From: Gammaproteobacteria bacterium
Lineage (GTDB): Bacteria > Pseudomonadota > Gammaproteobacteria > Steroidobacterales > Woeseiaceae
Assembly (NCBI GenBank): GCA_029863305.1
Contig: JAOTVR010000002.1
Coordinates: 1-64,000 of the forward strand
Direction: 5' to 3'
Length of the DNA stretch: 64,000 nucleotides
Below, in pieces: positions 39,253 through 48,511 of this stretch; the first letter of the stretch is position 1; every line of letters starts with the position of its first letter. The translations under genes and the position numbers were made by a program. The notes beneath the pieces were generated by a model. The model was not told where the DNA came from. It saw only the letters and a program-made list of their open reading frames with translations, and searched no databases.

Positions 39253-40419
39253 ATGAGCAATATCTCGCTCACGGTCCTGTGGCAACTGTCGGTCTGCCGG
39301 TAGTACGCGCCCATCCGGCAGGAAACGGAGGCCCGGGTTGTCGAAGTCCTCGGCGCTGAGGCCGCGCATCAGGTTCAATGCGCGTTGTCGGGGGTCGATG
39401 GAGGGTCCGTCGGGTCGCAGTTGAATCGTTGAGATAATCTCGCCCTCGACGAAACGTCCGTCACCATCCAGTGTCGTGACGAGTATTGGTGCGATACCCT
39501 TTATTCCGGCAACACTGATTCCGTAGTAGGTGGCGAAGTTGCCAAGACTGTAAGCGATCAGGCGATCCTTATAACGCTCCGCGGCCCGAACGACATGCGG
39601 GCCGTGGCCAATGACAAGATCGGCTCCGGCATCAACCATGCATCTCGCGAACAGCACGACATCGCCGCGCGGCTCGCCGTAATACTCTTCTTCGGCGAAC
39701 GGCAGGTTCCTGGCATTGACGCCTTCAGCACCACCGTGAAACGAAACAATGACGATGTCATGCGTACCGGCGTACTCGGCGACGGTCGCTTCCGCAAGCG
39801 CATAGTCGAGCATCATATTTGAGTCTTTTGTGACGGCGTAGGCGAGCACAGCTACCTGCAGGCCGTTGACGACGAGGCTCGCAAAATCGCCCTCTCGACC
39901 GGTGTGGTGGATACCCACCGCATCAAGCGCCGCCATCGAGGAGCTGCGGCCTTCCTCGCCAAAATCACGCGCATGATTATTCGCGAGACTCAACACATCG
40001 AAACCGGCGTCGCGGTAATAGCGCGCATAGCGCGTTGGGGAGCGGAACAGATAGCAGGCGTTCGGGTCTTTACATGTCTTGGCCGGTTCGCCCCCATCAA
40101 CAAGAACACCCTCGAGGTTGCCGAAAGCCAGATCAGCCGACGACAGGACGGCTGTCACGTCAGCCAGAAAGCCTGCGCCGTCGTCGTCAGGCAGATGATT
40201 CCGGGGATAGTCGGTGCCCAGCATCATGTCGCCAACCGACGCAATGCTGATCCGCATCAAACTCTTGTCGGGTTTGGCAGGCGGTATTGGCGCAGACGGT
40301 CGCGGCATCGCCGGCTCGACCTTCTTTACTGGCGCCGGTGCTTCATCGGGCGGAGCGGTCGCGCAGCCAGCGAGCGCAGCCAGCGCCAGCAAAGCCATGA
40401 TCGCCGCAGACTTAGTCAC
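39244..40419 (-). CDS. CapA family lipoprotein
   Basis: Envelope protein of 391 residues of the CapA/PgsA (PGA_cap) metallophosphatase-like family. From GTG 40419 it starts with TKSAAIMALLALAALAGC, a lipoprotein signal, then a Pro/Ala-rich linker and the CapA domain. Motifs seen: SVGDMMLG, FGNLEGVL, LSLANNHARDFG, SFHGGAEG, GHGPHVV and YSLGNFA. CapA homologues take part in capsular polyglutamate synthesis or act as poly-gamma-glutamate-type hydrolases; no capB/capC lies nearby, so capsule synthesis is not supported. ATG 40398 is an alternative start but shortens the signal. It overlaps the SPOR gene by 8 bases. Confidence 0.87.
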   Translation of the reverse strand: MTKSAAIMALLALAALAGCATAPPDEAPAPVKKVEPAMPRPSAPIPPAKPDKSLMRISIASVGDMMLGTDYPRNHLPDDDGAGFLADVTAVLSSADLAFGNLEGVLVDGGEPAKTCKDPNACYLFRSPTRYARYYRDAGFDVLSLANNHARDFGEEGRSSSMAALDAVGIHHTGREGDFASLVVNGLQVAVLAYAVTKDSNMMLDYALAEATVAEYAGTHDIVIVSFHGGAEGVNARNLPFAEEEYYGEPRGDVVLFARCMVDAGADLVIGHGPHVVRAAERYKDRLIAYSLGNFATYYGISVAGIKGIAPILVTTLDGDGRFVEGEIISTIQLRPDGPSIDPRQRALNLMRGLSAEDFDNPGLRFLPDGRVLPADRQLPQDRERDIAHRK

Positions 40420-40996
40420 CGAGCCTGATGCGAAGTACGTCAATCTGCGCGGAGCGCAGGCGACTGCGCAGCGTGTTGAGTTCGCCAAGATCGTTGGTTG
40501 GACCAATACGTACACGGTGATACGTCTTGTCGTCAATTGTGACGCGTTGTATCTGCGACTCGATGCCGTGCAAGGCCAGCTCGGCACGCCGCCGATCGGC
40601 ATCCGCATAGGCTGAGAAGGACCCCGCCTGCAATACATAGAGACCGGGTTCCAGGACAGCCTTGGGCTCAACGTCGGCGGCGACATCGGTTTCCTGCTCC
40701 GGAATGATAACCTCGAAGTTCGGCAACATGTCATAGAAGGTAAAGCGCTTTTCCGACGGTGCGGCTTCCTGCTTGTCACCCGCGACACCTTCTCCGTTGT
40801 CATCCAGGGAGTTCTGCAGGCTGGCCGGTTGCACCGCGGCTGGTTGCGCTGTGATTGCTGGCTTGCGGTCCTTAACGTAAACCGCAAAAGCAACAGACAG
40901 CCCGAGCGACAGTCCGAACAGCATCCACAGCCAGCCGGGATACCCCTGATTCTTCGTCGACCGGCGGCTCGAGTGGCGGCGTTTGCGTTTCGCCAT
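40412..40996 (-). CDS. SPOR domain-containing membrane protein
   Basis: Type-II membrane protein of 194 residues: basic N-terminus (AKRKRRHSSRRS), one helix at about 20-41, a periplasmic linker and a C-terminal SPOR domain (about 113-192, LYVLQAGSFSAYADADRRRA) that binds denuded glycan at the division site. It is the FtsN-like SPOR protein usually found next to argS in gammaproteobacteria. It shares one base with the argS stop. A division or septal role is inferred from the domain. Confidence 0.92.
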   Translation of the reverse strand: MAKRKRRHSSRRSTKNQGYPGWLWMLFGLSLGLSVAFAVYVKDRKPAITAQPAAVQPASLQNSLDDNGEGVAGDKQEAAPSEKRFTFYDMLPNFEVIIPEQETDVAADVEPKAVLEPGLYVLQAGSFSAYADADRRRAELALHGIESQIQRVTIDDKTYHRVRIGPTNDLGELNTLRSRLRSAQIDVLRIRLGD

Positions 40997-42735
40997 TACA
41001 TGGTCTCCGGCGCGGATACACCAAGAATTGCGAGGCCATTGGCGATAACGATCTGCGTCGCACGAATCAGCAAGAGTCGCGCGTTGCGCTGCTTGTCATC
41101 ATCGACTATGAACGCGTGGGCGTTGTAGTAGGTGTGAAAATCGTTCGCCAGGTCCCGGAGGTAGTGCACCAGATGTTGCGGCGCACGATTGTTTGCGGCG
41201 AGGTCAATGACCTCCGGGTAACGGCTCAGCGTCGTCATCAGCGCTTTTTCCTGCGGTTCCGTCAGTAGCGCAAGGTTTTCGCTGCCACTTGGCGTATCCC
41301 ATTCAAGCGATCTTTCCGCGAGTTGCCGGAATACGCTGGCGATACGGGCATGTGCATACTGAATGTAGTAGACCGGGTTATCATTTGACTCCGATTTGGC
41401 GACATCGAGATCGAAGTCGAGATGCTGGTCGTTGGATCTGGACACATAGAAGAACCGTGCCGCGTCGTTTCCAACTTCGGCCCGAAGCTGTCGCAACGTG
41501 TCGAATTCTCCTGAACGCGTCGACATCTGCATTCGCTGGTTACCCCGATACAGCGCAACGAACTGCATGAGTTCTACTTCGAGATCCTCAGCGGCGTAGC
41601 CCATCGCTGCCAGACCACCCTGAACACGGGTTACATAGCCGTGATGATCGGCGCCCAGGATGTCGATCAGGTGATCGAAGCCCCGCTCGCGCTTGTCGAA
41701 GTGATAGGCAATATCGGATGCGAAATAGGTCTTGTTGCCGTTCTCGCGAACCACGACGCGGTCCTTCTCGTCGCCGAAGTCCGTGGCGCGAAACCACGTT
41801 GCTCCATCCTCTTCATAGAGCATGCCTCGCTGCTCGAGCACGGCCAGCGCCTCGTCTATGCGATTGCTCGTCGTCAGGCTTTGCTCGGAGTACCAGCGAT
41901 CAAAAGTGACGCCGAACTCAGCCAGGTCCTCCTCGATATCCGCCCGAATCGATTCCAGAGCCTGTTGTCGAATGTGATCGAAGCCATCGGCACCCAGCGC
42001 GTCCTTCGCCGTCTTGATGAGCGCCTCAATGATTGCCTCCTTGTCGTCTTCGGGCAGGCCGTGCACCAGCCGTTCGGCGTCGACAACGGAACAGGCTTCG
42101 GTATTTATGCTGTCGGCAATGTCGCGAATATAGTCGCCGTGATAGCCGGCTTCGGGAAATGAAATGTCTACTCCCTGTGCTTCGAGCCAACGCAGCCAGA
42201 CACTGACTCCAAGTATGTCCATCTGACGTCCCGCATCGTTGACGTAATACTCGCGTTCCACCGGGTAGCCTGCCGCCTCGAGCAGGTTGCCCACGGTCGC
42301 ACCATAAGCCGCATGTCGCCCGTGGCCTACGTGCAGCGGGCCGGTGGGGTTTGCGGAAACGAATTCGAGCAATATGCGCGGCGCTTTTCTGGCTGGTTGC
42401 CGGCCATAGCGGGTCCCTTGATCAAGCACGGTGAGCAATTCGCGATGCAACGCCACGGCGCTAAGGTGGAAGTTGATAAAGCCCGGGCCCGCGATCGCAA
42501 TCTCGTCGACCAGCTCGCTATCAGCGAGATTCTCGATAATCTTCGCCGCGATATCACGCGGGCTCATTCGCGCCGGTTTTGCAAGGCGCATGGCGATGTT
42601 GGAGGCAAAGTCACCGTGGCTGGGATCACGTGTTCGCTCGACTGTGCTGGCAACGGCAATATCGGCGGACGCGTCAGCCAGTTCCGGCAGCGTGGCCAGA
42701 GCGTTCTCAAGAAGGTGTGCGACTATGGATTTCAT
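40996..42735 (-). CDS. argS: Arginyl-tRNA synthetase
   Basis: Class I aminoacyl-tRNA synthetase of 579 residues that charges tRNA-Arg. N-terminal Add-1 domain, HIGH-type motif HVGHGR (135-140) after FVSANPTGPL, the loop equivalent to KMSKS reading QMSTRSG, and the C-terminal anticodon-binding DALR domain. Full length. Followed directly by the SPOR gene and preceded by priA. Confidence 0.97.
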   Translation of the reverse strand: MKSIVAHLLENALATLPELADASADIAVASTVERTRDPSHGDFASNIAMRLAKPARMSPRDIAAKIIENLADSELVDEIAIAGPGFINFHLSAVALHRELLTVLDQGTRYGRQPARKAPRILLEFVSANPTGPLHVGHGRHAAYGATVGNLLEAAGYPVEREYYVNDAGRQMDILGVSVWLRWLEAQGVDISFPEAGYHGDYIRDIADSINTEACSVVDAERLVHGLPEDDKEAIIEALIKTAKDALGADGFDHIRQQALESIRADIEEDLAEFGVTFDRWYSEQSLTTSNRIDEALAVLEQRGMLYEEDGATWFRATDFGDEKDRVVVRENGNKTYFASDIAYHFDKRERGFDHLIDILGADHHGYVTRVQGGLAAMGYAAEDLEVELMQFVALYRGNQRMQMSTRSGEFDTLRQLRAEVGNDAARFFYVSRSNDQHLDFDLDVAKSESNDNPVYYIQYAHARIASVFRQLAERSLEWDTPSGSENLALLTEPQEKALMTTLSRYPEVIDLAANNRAPQHLVHYLRDLANDFHTYYNAHAFIVDDDKQRNARLLLIRATQIVIANGLAILGVSAPETM

Positions 42736-42744
42736 TGGAGTATT

Positions 42745-42785
42745 CCGGGTCAGAGCCCTTTATGACAAAAAGCCTCTGACCCCGG
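42745..42785. repeat. REP-like hairpin between priA and argS
   Basis: Arms CCGGGTCAGAG (42745-42755) and CTCTGACCCCGG (42774-42785) pair with one unmatched C, and the inner CTTT/AAAAG extends the stem. A related half-element lies at 14671. The GGGGTCAGAG core recalls REP elements linked to RAYT transposases; no such transposase gene is in the window. Confidence 0.6.
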
Positions 42786-42845
42786 TGGTTGTTCGGCCCC
42801 GATTTGCGAGGCGGCAATTCTACAGTGATTAGTTGATGCTGTCGG

Positions 42846-45053
42846 CTAAAACAGCTCAATCGGATCCACATCGATGGACCAGCGCACCTTGCGTGCCGCG
42901 GTGTCGTTTTCGAGTGCCGGCCGCAACCTGCCGAGCACTGCGTGCAGTGCTTTGCGGTCTGCGCTTTGCAGTAACAACTGCGCGCGGTAGCGTCCCGCCC
43001 TGCGAGCCATTGGTGCGTCGACCGGCCCGAGTACCCGCAGCTGACCGACCTGATACGACTCAATTCGCCGCCTCGTGTTTTCGAGAAATGCATGCGCGTC
43101 GTGCTTTTGGTGGGCAGCAGATCGAATCAATGCGAGTCTCGTGAAGGGCGGCCAGCGAGTCGCTTCACGTTCGGCGAGAGCATCATTCGCGACCTGTCCG
43201 TAACCGCCATTGATCAGGCGTTGCCAGAACGGGTTATCCGGAAACGCCGTCTGAATTATCACCTCGCCCTGGCGACTTTCGCGACCGGCGCGACCCGCGA
43301 CCTGGACAATGGACTGTGCGAGACGCTCGGCGGAACGAAAATCGGTACCGAACAGTCCCTGGTCCGCGTTGACGATACCGACCAGCGTCAGCTGCGGAAA
43401 ATGATGGCCCTTCGAGAGCATCTGTGTACCGACGAGAATGTCGGCACCGCCTTGCTCGGCGAGTGCCAGCGCTGCGTCGATGGCGCCCTTCTTTTGCGTG
43501 CTGTCGCTGTCGATGCGTTCAATTCGGTGGTCGGGGAAATGCTCACACAGCGCTTGCTCGAGTCTCTGCGTACCTTCGCCCAGCGGTCGAACCTCCGAGC
43601 CGCAGGCCGAACAGCTTGTGTCGAGAATTCTGGTCGCACCGCAGTGGTGACAGCGCAGCTGCTTGTCTTTTGCGTGCACGGTCATGCGCGAGTCACAACG
43701 CTCACACTCGGAGACGTGGCCGCAGCTCGCGCAAATCAGAGTTGGCGCAAAGCCACGACGATTCAGAAAAATCAGGGCCTGCCCACCTGCGAGCAAATGT
43801 TGCCTGATGCTTTTCAGCAACACATCACTCAGTCCATCACTTGCCGCAGCGCGGCTTAGATCGACAAGCCGGAGTGTCGGTGGTTTTGCACCGCCGGCGC
43901 GCTCCGGAAGCACGACGCGCTGGAAATTGCCCGCAGCGCAATGCTGCAGCATCTCGAGTGTGGGTGTCGCCGAGCCCAGCACCACAGCAATGTCGTGATG
44001 CTTGGCGCGCGCAATGGCCAGATCGCGGGCGGAGTAACGCAAGCCTTCTTGTTGCTTGAAGGAATGATCGTGTTCTTCGTCGATCACGATCAGCCCGACG
44101 TCCGGCAGCGGCGTGAATATTGCGGAGCGGGTGCCGACGACGAGCTTTGCCGCGCCCGAACGGGCACTGCGCCAACTCGAAAGGCGCGCCGTATCCGTCA
44201 ACCGGGAGTGCAGGACTGCTGGAGCTACACCGAGTCGACTCGACAAGCGCGACACAAGCTGAGGCGTCAGGCCAATCTCGGGCACCAGCACGAGCACCTG
44301 CTTGTCATGGTCGAGTACCTCTCGCATCAGCTGCAGGTAAATTTCGGTCTTGCCGCTACCTGTGACACCGTCGAGCACGAAGACTTCAAAGCCCTTCGCC
44401 TTGCGAATCGAGCTGAGGGCCTGGCGCTGATATTCGTCCAGTTCCGGCCCCGGCTCACCCGGGCAGGTCGCGGCGGGTTGGGCCTCATCGGCCACGGCTT
44501 CGAAGCGACTGATCAGGCCCTTTTCGAGCAGTGTCTTCGCCGCGCGGCGCCAGTTTGGCAGCTGCTCTGTCAGAGACTCGACATCGATGCCGTTGCCGCC
44601 GGCATCGCGCAGCAAATCGAGTAACTCCGCCTGTCTGGGCGCGCGTTTCGCAAGCATGCCGCTGTCGACCGATTCGCCTGCATCGGTGATGGCGACGCAC
44701 GCCACGCGTGGGTAAAGTGCCTTGCCCTGCCGCAGCAGAGTCGGCAGAGCGGCGGCCACTACTTCGCCTATCGGATGGTGGTAGTAGTTACTCGCAAATC
44801 GAATGAGCCACAGGTCGTCGTCACCGAGCAACGGCTTGTCATCCAGCGTCGCAAGGCTATGGCGCATCTTCGACGCCGGCAACTCGCTGCTGTCACTGTG
44901 CGCCATGACGACACCAACCTGGCGGCGCCGGCCAAAGGGCACAAGCACGCGGCTGCCGGGTGGCGCCGGAGCCCCGCGGTCAGCCGGCAAATAGTCGAAT
45001 TCGCGCGACAACGGCACATTGATGGCAACCTTGAGGATGCAGGTACTGGTCAC
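42846..45053 (-). CDS. priA: Primosomal protein N' (replication restart helicase PriA)
   Basis: Superfamily 2 3'-5' helicase of 735 residues that reloads the replisome at stalled forks. Seen: N-terminal DNA-binding domain, Walker A TGSGKT (231-236), DEEH box (IDEEHDHSFKQ), the aromatic loop QEGLRYSARDLA, two zinc sites (CASCGHVSECERC and CHHCG...CSACG) and the helicase C-terminal GTQMLSKGHHFP. Full length. Upstream of argS by 110 bases. Confidence 0.96.
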   Translation of the reverse strand: MTSTCILKVAINVPLSREFDYLPADRGAPAPPGSRVLVPFGRRRQVGVVMAHSDSSELPASKMRHSLATLDDKPLLGDDDLWLIRFASNYYHHPIGEVVAAALPTLLRQGKALYPRVACVAITDAGESVDSGMLAKRAPRQAELLDLLRDAGGNGIDVESLTEQLPNWRRAAKTLLEKGLISRFEAVADEAQPAATCPGEPGPELDEYQRQALSSIRKAKGFEVFVLDGVTGSGKTEIYLQLMREVLDHDKQVLVLVPEIGLTPQLVSRLSSRLGVAPAVLHSRLTDTARLSSWRSARSGAAKLVVGTRSAIFTPLPDVGLIVIDEEHDHSFKQQEGLRYSARDLAIARAKHHDIAVVLGSATPTLEMLQHCAAGNFQRVVLPERAGGAKPPTLRLVDLSRAAASDGLSDVLLKSIRQHLLAGGQALIFLNRRGFAPTLICASCGHVSECERCDSRMTVHAKDKQLRCHHCGATRILDTSCSACGSEVRPLGEGTQRLEQALCEHFPDHRIERIDSDSTQKKGAIDAALALAEQGGADILVGTQMLSKGHHFPQLTLVGIVNADQGLFGTDFRSAERLAQSIVQVAGRAGRESRQGEVIIQTAFPDNPFWQRLINGGYGQVANDALAEREATRWPPFTRLALIRSAAHQKHDAHAFLENTRRRIESYQVGQLRVLGPVDAPMARRAGRYRAQLLLQSADRKALHAVLGRLRPALENDTAARKVRWSIDVDPIELF

Positions 45054-45085
45054 GAGCGATTACTTGACATAATAAAATTCGACTT

Positions 45086-45104
45086 GTTGACGATAGATGT
45101 CAAC
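45086..45104. promoter_or_regulatory. Operator-like inverted repeat in the priA/sigma gap
   Basis: GTTGAC-N7-GTCAAC (45086-45091 and 45099-45104), a perfect 6-bp inverted repeat in the 163-base gap between divergent priA and the sigma-factor gene. A second TTGACA lies at 45064-45069. It could be a regulator site or a pair of overlapping -35 boxes for the two directions. Confidence 0.4.
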
Positions 45105-45216
45105 CGGGCATCCGGCAGGGCGTTAAATCTATGTGACACGGTAGTTCACCTCGTGATGGAGTCAAGAGGACCCGGAAGATGGATCTTGTCGGCATGTTGA
45201 CATGGAGTGGTACCGC

Positions 45217-45825
45217 ATGAACGCCGCGGCTGGTGTTTTTGCGGTATCGTGCACTCGCGAGCAATCGACGGGGGCGGGGACGCTGCAACGCGAACAGCAA
45301 CTCAATCAGTTCTTGGCTGACGTGGAGCGGCGGGCTTTGCGGATTGCCGAGATTGCGGTTCGTGACCGGGATGAAGCGCTCGATCTGGTGCAGGAGGCTA
45401 TGATCAAGCTGGCACGGAACTACGCCGATCGCCCGGGGGATGAGTGGACGCCATTGTTTTACAGAATATTGCAAAATGGAGTTCGTGACTGGCATCGCCG
45501 TCAAAAGGTCAGGAATCGTGTGATGGTGTGGTTTGGGCGCGGCACATCCAGCGAGGATGATTACGATATCGCCGCGAACACGCCGGATCCGGCGGGCCGG
45601 GCACCGGACGTTGAGTTGCAGACGCATGAAGCCATGCAACACCTGGAAGCATCGCTGCATGAACTGCCGGGGAGACAACGCGAGGCTTTTATGCTGCGCA
45701 CATTTGAAGGGCTTGATGTTGCGGGAACCGCCGTTGCGATGGGGTGCAGTGCCGGCAGCGTCAAGACACACTATTCCCGGGCGGTACATGCGCTGCGGAA
45801 TAAGTTGGGAGACCACTGGCAATGA
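45217..45825 (+). CDS. RNA polymerase sigma factor (ECF-like)
   Basis: Sigma-70 family protein of 202 residues. Region 2 includes RDRDEALDLVQEAMIKLARN and the helix LFYRILQNGVRDWHRRQ; region 4 includes LPGRQREAFMLRTFEGLDVA and GCSAGSVKTHYSRAVHALR. A stretch of about 40 residues links them. ATG 45217 is preferred because GGAG lies nine bases upstream; another ATG at 45202 has no ribosome site. It overlaps the next gene by 4 bases. This sigma/DUF3619/DUF3106 arrangement is recurrent in proteobacteria; its regulon is not known. Confidence 0.92.
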   Translation: MNAAAGVFAVSCTREQSTGAGTLQREQQLNQFLADVERRALRIAEIAVRDRDEALDLVQEAMIKLARNYADRPGDEWTPLFYRILQNGVRDWHRRQKVRNRVMVWFGRGTSSEDDYDIAANTPDPAGRAPDVELQTHEAMQHLEASLHELPGRQREAFMLRTFEGLDVAGTAVAMGCSAGSVKTHYSRAVHALRNKLGDHWQ

Positions 45826-46196
45826 ATGAACCAGGAAATGAAGAGCGCATCGCCAGGCAGGCGAAGGAACTCTTTGATGACAGCGTCGAGACGCTCGACG
45901 CGGCGACCTTGTCGCGCCTTAACCGGGGCAGGCATAAGGCGTTGGCAGAACTTCAAAAACCCGCCGGCATTATCAAGTGGGGCGGATGGCTGCCGGCAAC
46001 GGGTGTTGCGGCCGCTGTGCTCGTGACGGTTCTGGTCGTGCGCGGTACTGCGGATCTGGACCTGATGGAGGAGACGGTAACGGCGTCAGATTTCGAGATG
46101 TTGCTCGAGGAAGATAGTCTGGAAATGTTTGAAGATCTCGAGTTCTACGCCTTGCTCGACGAGGTAGATCTGGAAGCGAATGGCGATGTCGGCTAG
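45822..46196 (+). CDS. DUF3619-like membrane protein, probable anti-sigma
   Basis: Protein of 124 residues with a soluble N-terminus (about 1-48, RIARQAKELFDDSVETLDAA), one membrane helix (about 54-74) and an acidic C-terminus. Size, place and the pattern of the first 45 residues fit DUF3619, always encoded just after this kind of sigma factor and thought to restrain it. No zinc cysteines. Coupled to the sigma gene by an ATGA overlap. Confidence 0.75.
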   Translation: MNEPGNEERIARQAKELFDDSVETLDAATLSRLNRGRHKALAELQKPAGIIKWGGWLPATGVAAAVLVTVLVVRGTADLDLMEETVTASDFEMLLEEDSLEMFEDLEFYALLDEVDLEANGDVG

Positions 46197-46416
46197 CAGG
46201 TCGGCACTGATCGGTTCGTTGTTGCTGGGCTGCGGTGTGGTGCTCGCCGCGGATGATGAAGTTCCCGACGTGGCATTTCTGGAGTACCTGGGACTTTGGG
46301 AGGAATCGGACGAGGATTGGTTGATTTTTGATGAACCGATCACAGCCGATGCGGAAAAACGGAGCGATCCCGTGCCGGAAGGTAAAGAATCGACGGAGAA
46401 GACAGATGAGAGCTAG
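46180..46416 (+). CDS. Small exported acidic protein
   Basis: 78 residues with a signal peptide (MSASRSALIGSLLLGCGVVL, likely cut after LAA) and a very acidic mature part rich in Asp and Glu. A lipobox-like LLGCG is also seen, so it may be a lipoprotein. It overlaps the previous gene by 17 bases and the next by 11. I do not recognise the family; its fixed place suggests it belongs with the DUF3106 protein. Confidence 0.65.
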   Translation: MAMSASRSALIGSLLLGCGVVLAADDEVPDVAFLEYLGLWEESDEDWLIFDEPITADAEKRSDPVPEGKESTEKTDES

Positions 46417-46879
46417 GACTATTTTGGCTATCGCACTGCTCATGTTTGCAGGCCTCGCTGTGGCCGACGAGGAAGGCGTTGCGTGGGAAAGCCTGAGCGA
46501 GGAGCAACAGCGTGTGCTAAGTGGCTTCTCGGATGACTGGGACAACCTGGCGCCGGAGCGGCAGGCAAGGTTATCAATGGGCGCAGATCGCTGGGCGAGC
46601 ATGACGCCCAAGCAACGAACCGCTGCCCAGGAACGCTTCAGGAAGTGGAACAGTCTGCCGCCGGATCGCAGAGAGAAGATTCGTGACCGCTACCAGGTGT
46701 ATCGCGAGATGGCACCTGATGAGCAGAAGCGCGTAAGAGACAATTTCCGCCGCTACCAGAGAATGCCGCTGGAGCGCCGGCAGATGCTGCGCGATCGCTA
46801 TCGCGACATGTCTCCCGAGCAGCGCAAGCGGCTTCGAGAGCGACTGACGGACAGGCCGCGCACCACAAGCCGGGATTAG
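46406..46879 (+). CDS. DUF3106 domain-containing exported protein
   Basis: Protein of 157 residues with a signal peptide (RTILAIALLMFAGLAVA) followed by Arg/Glu-rich helices in a repeating pattern (LSEEQQRVL, LAPERQARL, MTPKQRTAA, LPPDRREKI, MAPDEQKRV, MPLERRQML, MSPEQRKRL). This is the DUF3106 pattern, about 14-17 residues per repeat. ATG 46406 has GGAG upstream and gives the signal peptide; the longer frame from 46328 does not. Likely a periplasmic, highly charged helical protein of unknown role, perhaps the effector of the sigma operon. Confidence 0.87.
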   Translation: MRARTILAIALLMFAGLAVADEEGVAWESLSEEQQRVLSGFSDDWDNLAPERQARLSMGADRWASMTPKQRTAAQERFRKWNSLPPDRREKIRDRYQVYREMAPDEQKRVRDNFRRYQRMPLERRQMLRDRYRDMSPEQRKRLRERLTDRPRTTSRD

Positions 46880-46945
46880 CCGGCTTCGCCCGCATCTAAG
46901 TAGAAATCCCGGTTCGACCCCGAATACCGATGTTGTTAGAGTACG

Positions 46946-46961
46946 CCCGTCCTACGGGAGG
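46946..46961 (+). promoter_or_regulatory. Hairpin overlapping the pntA ribosome site
   Basis: CCCGT (46946-46950) pairs with ACGGG (46954-46958), and the 3' arm runs into the Shine-Dalgarno GGGAGG (46956-46961) eight bases before the pntA ATG. Folding would partly hide the ribosome site. The stem is short. Confidence 0.35.
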
Positions 46962-46968
46962 CTAAGCA

Positions 46969-48504
46969 ATGAAGATCGGTGTACCAAAGGAGATTCACAA
47001 GGGTGAACGGCGCGTAGCGACGACGCCTGATGTAGCATCTCAGTTAATCAAGATGGGTTTTAGCGTCGCTGTCGAGACAGGCGCTGGTGCCGCGGCGAGC
47101 TACTCGGACGCGGCCTTCGAGAACGCGGGTTGCGAGATAGTGGCAACGGCGGCCGAACTCTGGTCGCAGGCGGACCTGGTTCTAAAGGTGCGAGCGCCGG
47201 AGGACGGCGAGGAAAAGCTGTTGCGGGCAGATCAGATCCTGATCAGTTTTCTCGCTCCCGGGCAGAACCCCGAGCTACTCGGACAACTCACTGACAGTGG
47301 CGCTACCGCCCTGTCGATGGACAGCGTGCCGCGTATCTCGCGAGCACAGAAGATGGATGCGCTTAGCTCCATGGCCAATATCGCGGGATACCGTGCGGTC
47401 GTTGAAGCGGCACAACACTTCGGGCGGTTCTTCACAGGCCAGATAACGGCAGCCGGCAAGATACCTCCCGCAAAGGTGCTGGTGATCGGCGCGGGCGTGG
47501 CCGGGTTGTCGGCGATCGGTGCCGCAAAAAGCATGGGCGCCATCGTGCGCGCTTTCGATACTCGCCCCGAGGTAAAAGAGCAGGTCGAGAGCATGGATGG
47601 TGAATTCCTGATGCTCGATTTCGCAGATGAAGACGGCACGGGTGAAGGCGGCTATGCCAAAGTGATGAGCGACGAATTCATCGCGGCTGAAATGGCGCTC
47701 TTCGCAGAGCAGGCCAAGGAAGTCGACATCATTATTACAACGGCGTTGATTCCCGGAAAACCCGCGCCGAGACTCGTTACGGCAGAAATGGTCAGCATGA
47801 TGAATGATGGCAGTGTCATCGTTGATCTTGCCGCCGAAACGGGAGGCAACTGCGAGCTGACAGAAGCAGACAAGGTTGTGCAGCGAGACGGCGTATCCAT
47901 CATTGGTTACACAGATTTGCCGAGTCGGCTGGCCACGCAATCGAGCCAGTTATACGCCACCAACCTGCGCCATCTGATCGCCGAGCTGTGTCCTGAGAAG
48001 GACGGCAATATCGTCGTCGATATGGAAGACGAGGTTATTCGTGGCGCGACCGTATGCAAAGATGGCGAGACAACCTGGCCGCCACCCGCGCCCAAGCTTT
48101 CGGCGGCACCGCCGCAAGCGGCAGCGCCGGCCCCGGCGCCCGCTGTAAGCGCAGGCAAGAAGTCGGTGGCGGGACCCGTCATCGCGATGGTGATTGGCGC
48201 ACTGGCCCTGTTAGCGCTCGGCGCTGTTGCGCCGCCGTCATTCATGGCGCACTTCACGGTCTTCGTGCTGGCCTGTTTTGTCGGTTACATGGTTATCTGG
48301 AATGTCACGCCGGCGCTGCACACTCCGCTAATGAGTGTGACGAATGCGATATCGAGCATCATCGTGATCGGCGCACTGTTGCAGATCAGCTCAACAGACA
48401 CAGTGATCATGTGGATCGCTGCAGCCACGGTATTGATAACGAGCATCAATATTGCAGGCGGCTTTGCCGTCACTCGGCGCATGCTCGAAATGTTCAGGAA
48501 GTGA
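46969..48504 (+). CDS. pntA: NAD(P) transhydrogenase subunit alpha
   Basis: Alpha subunit (511 residues) of the proton-pumping transhydrogenase, which moves hydride from NADH to NADP+ at the cost of proton motive force. The NAD-binding domain I (about 1-375) begins [17 protein letters not shown] and carries [15 protein letters not shown] and the RQD-loop region. After a Pro/Ala-rich linker come about four membrane helices (about 400-505). Fused form like E. coli PntA, not the split alpha1/alpha2 type. 7 bases before pntB. Confidence 0.97.
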   Translation: MKIGVPKEIHKGERRVATTPDVASQLIKMGFSVAVETGAGAAASYSDAAFENAGCEIVATAAELWSQADLVLKVRAPEDGEEKLLRADQILISFLAPGQNPELLGQLTDSGATALSMDSVPRISRAQKMDALSSMANIAGYRAVVEAAQHFGRFFTGQITAAGKIPPAKVLVIGAGVAGLSAIGAAKSMGAIVRAFDTRPEVKEQVESMDGEFLMLDFADEDGTGEGGYAKVMSDEFIAAEMALFAEQAKEVDIIITTALIPGKPAPRLVTAEMVSMMNDGSVIVDLAAETGGNCELTEADKVVQRDGVSIIGYTDLPSRLATQSSQLYATNLRHLIAELCPEKDGNIVVDMEDEVIRGATVCKDGETTWPPPAPKLSAAPPQAAAPAPAPAVSAGKKSVAGPVIAMVIGALALLALGAVAPPSFMAHFTVFVLACFVGYMVIWNVTPALHTPLMSVTNAISSIIVIGALLQISSTDTVIMWIAAATVLITSINIAGGFAVTRRMLEMFRK

Positions 48505-48511
48505 GATTCAG

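Noticed and set aside
40420-40893. Upstream extension of the CapA-like frame
   Set aside because: It runs antisense-free but out of frame through the SPOR gene, and the lipoprotein signal at 40419 marks the true start.
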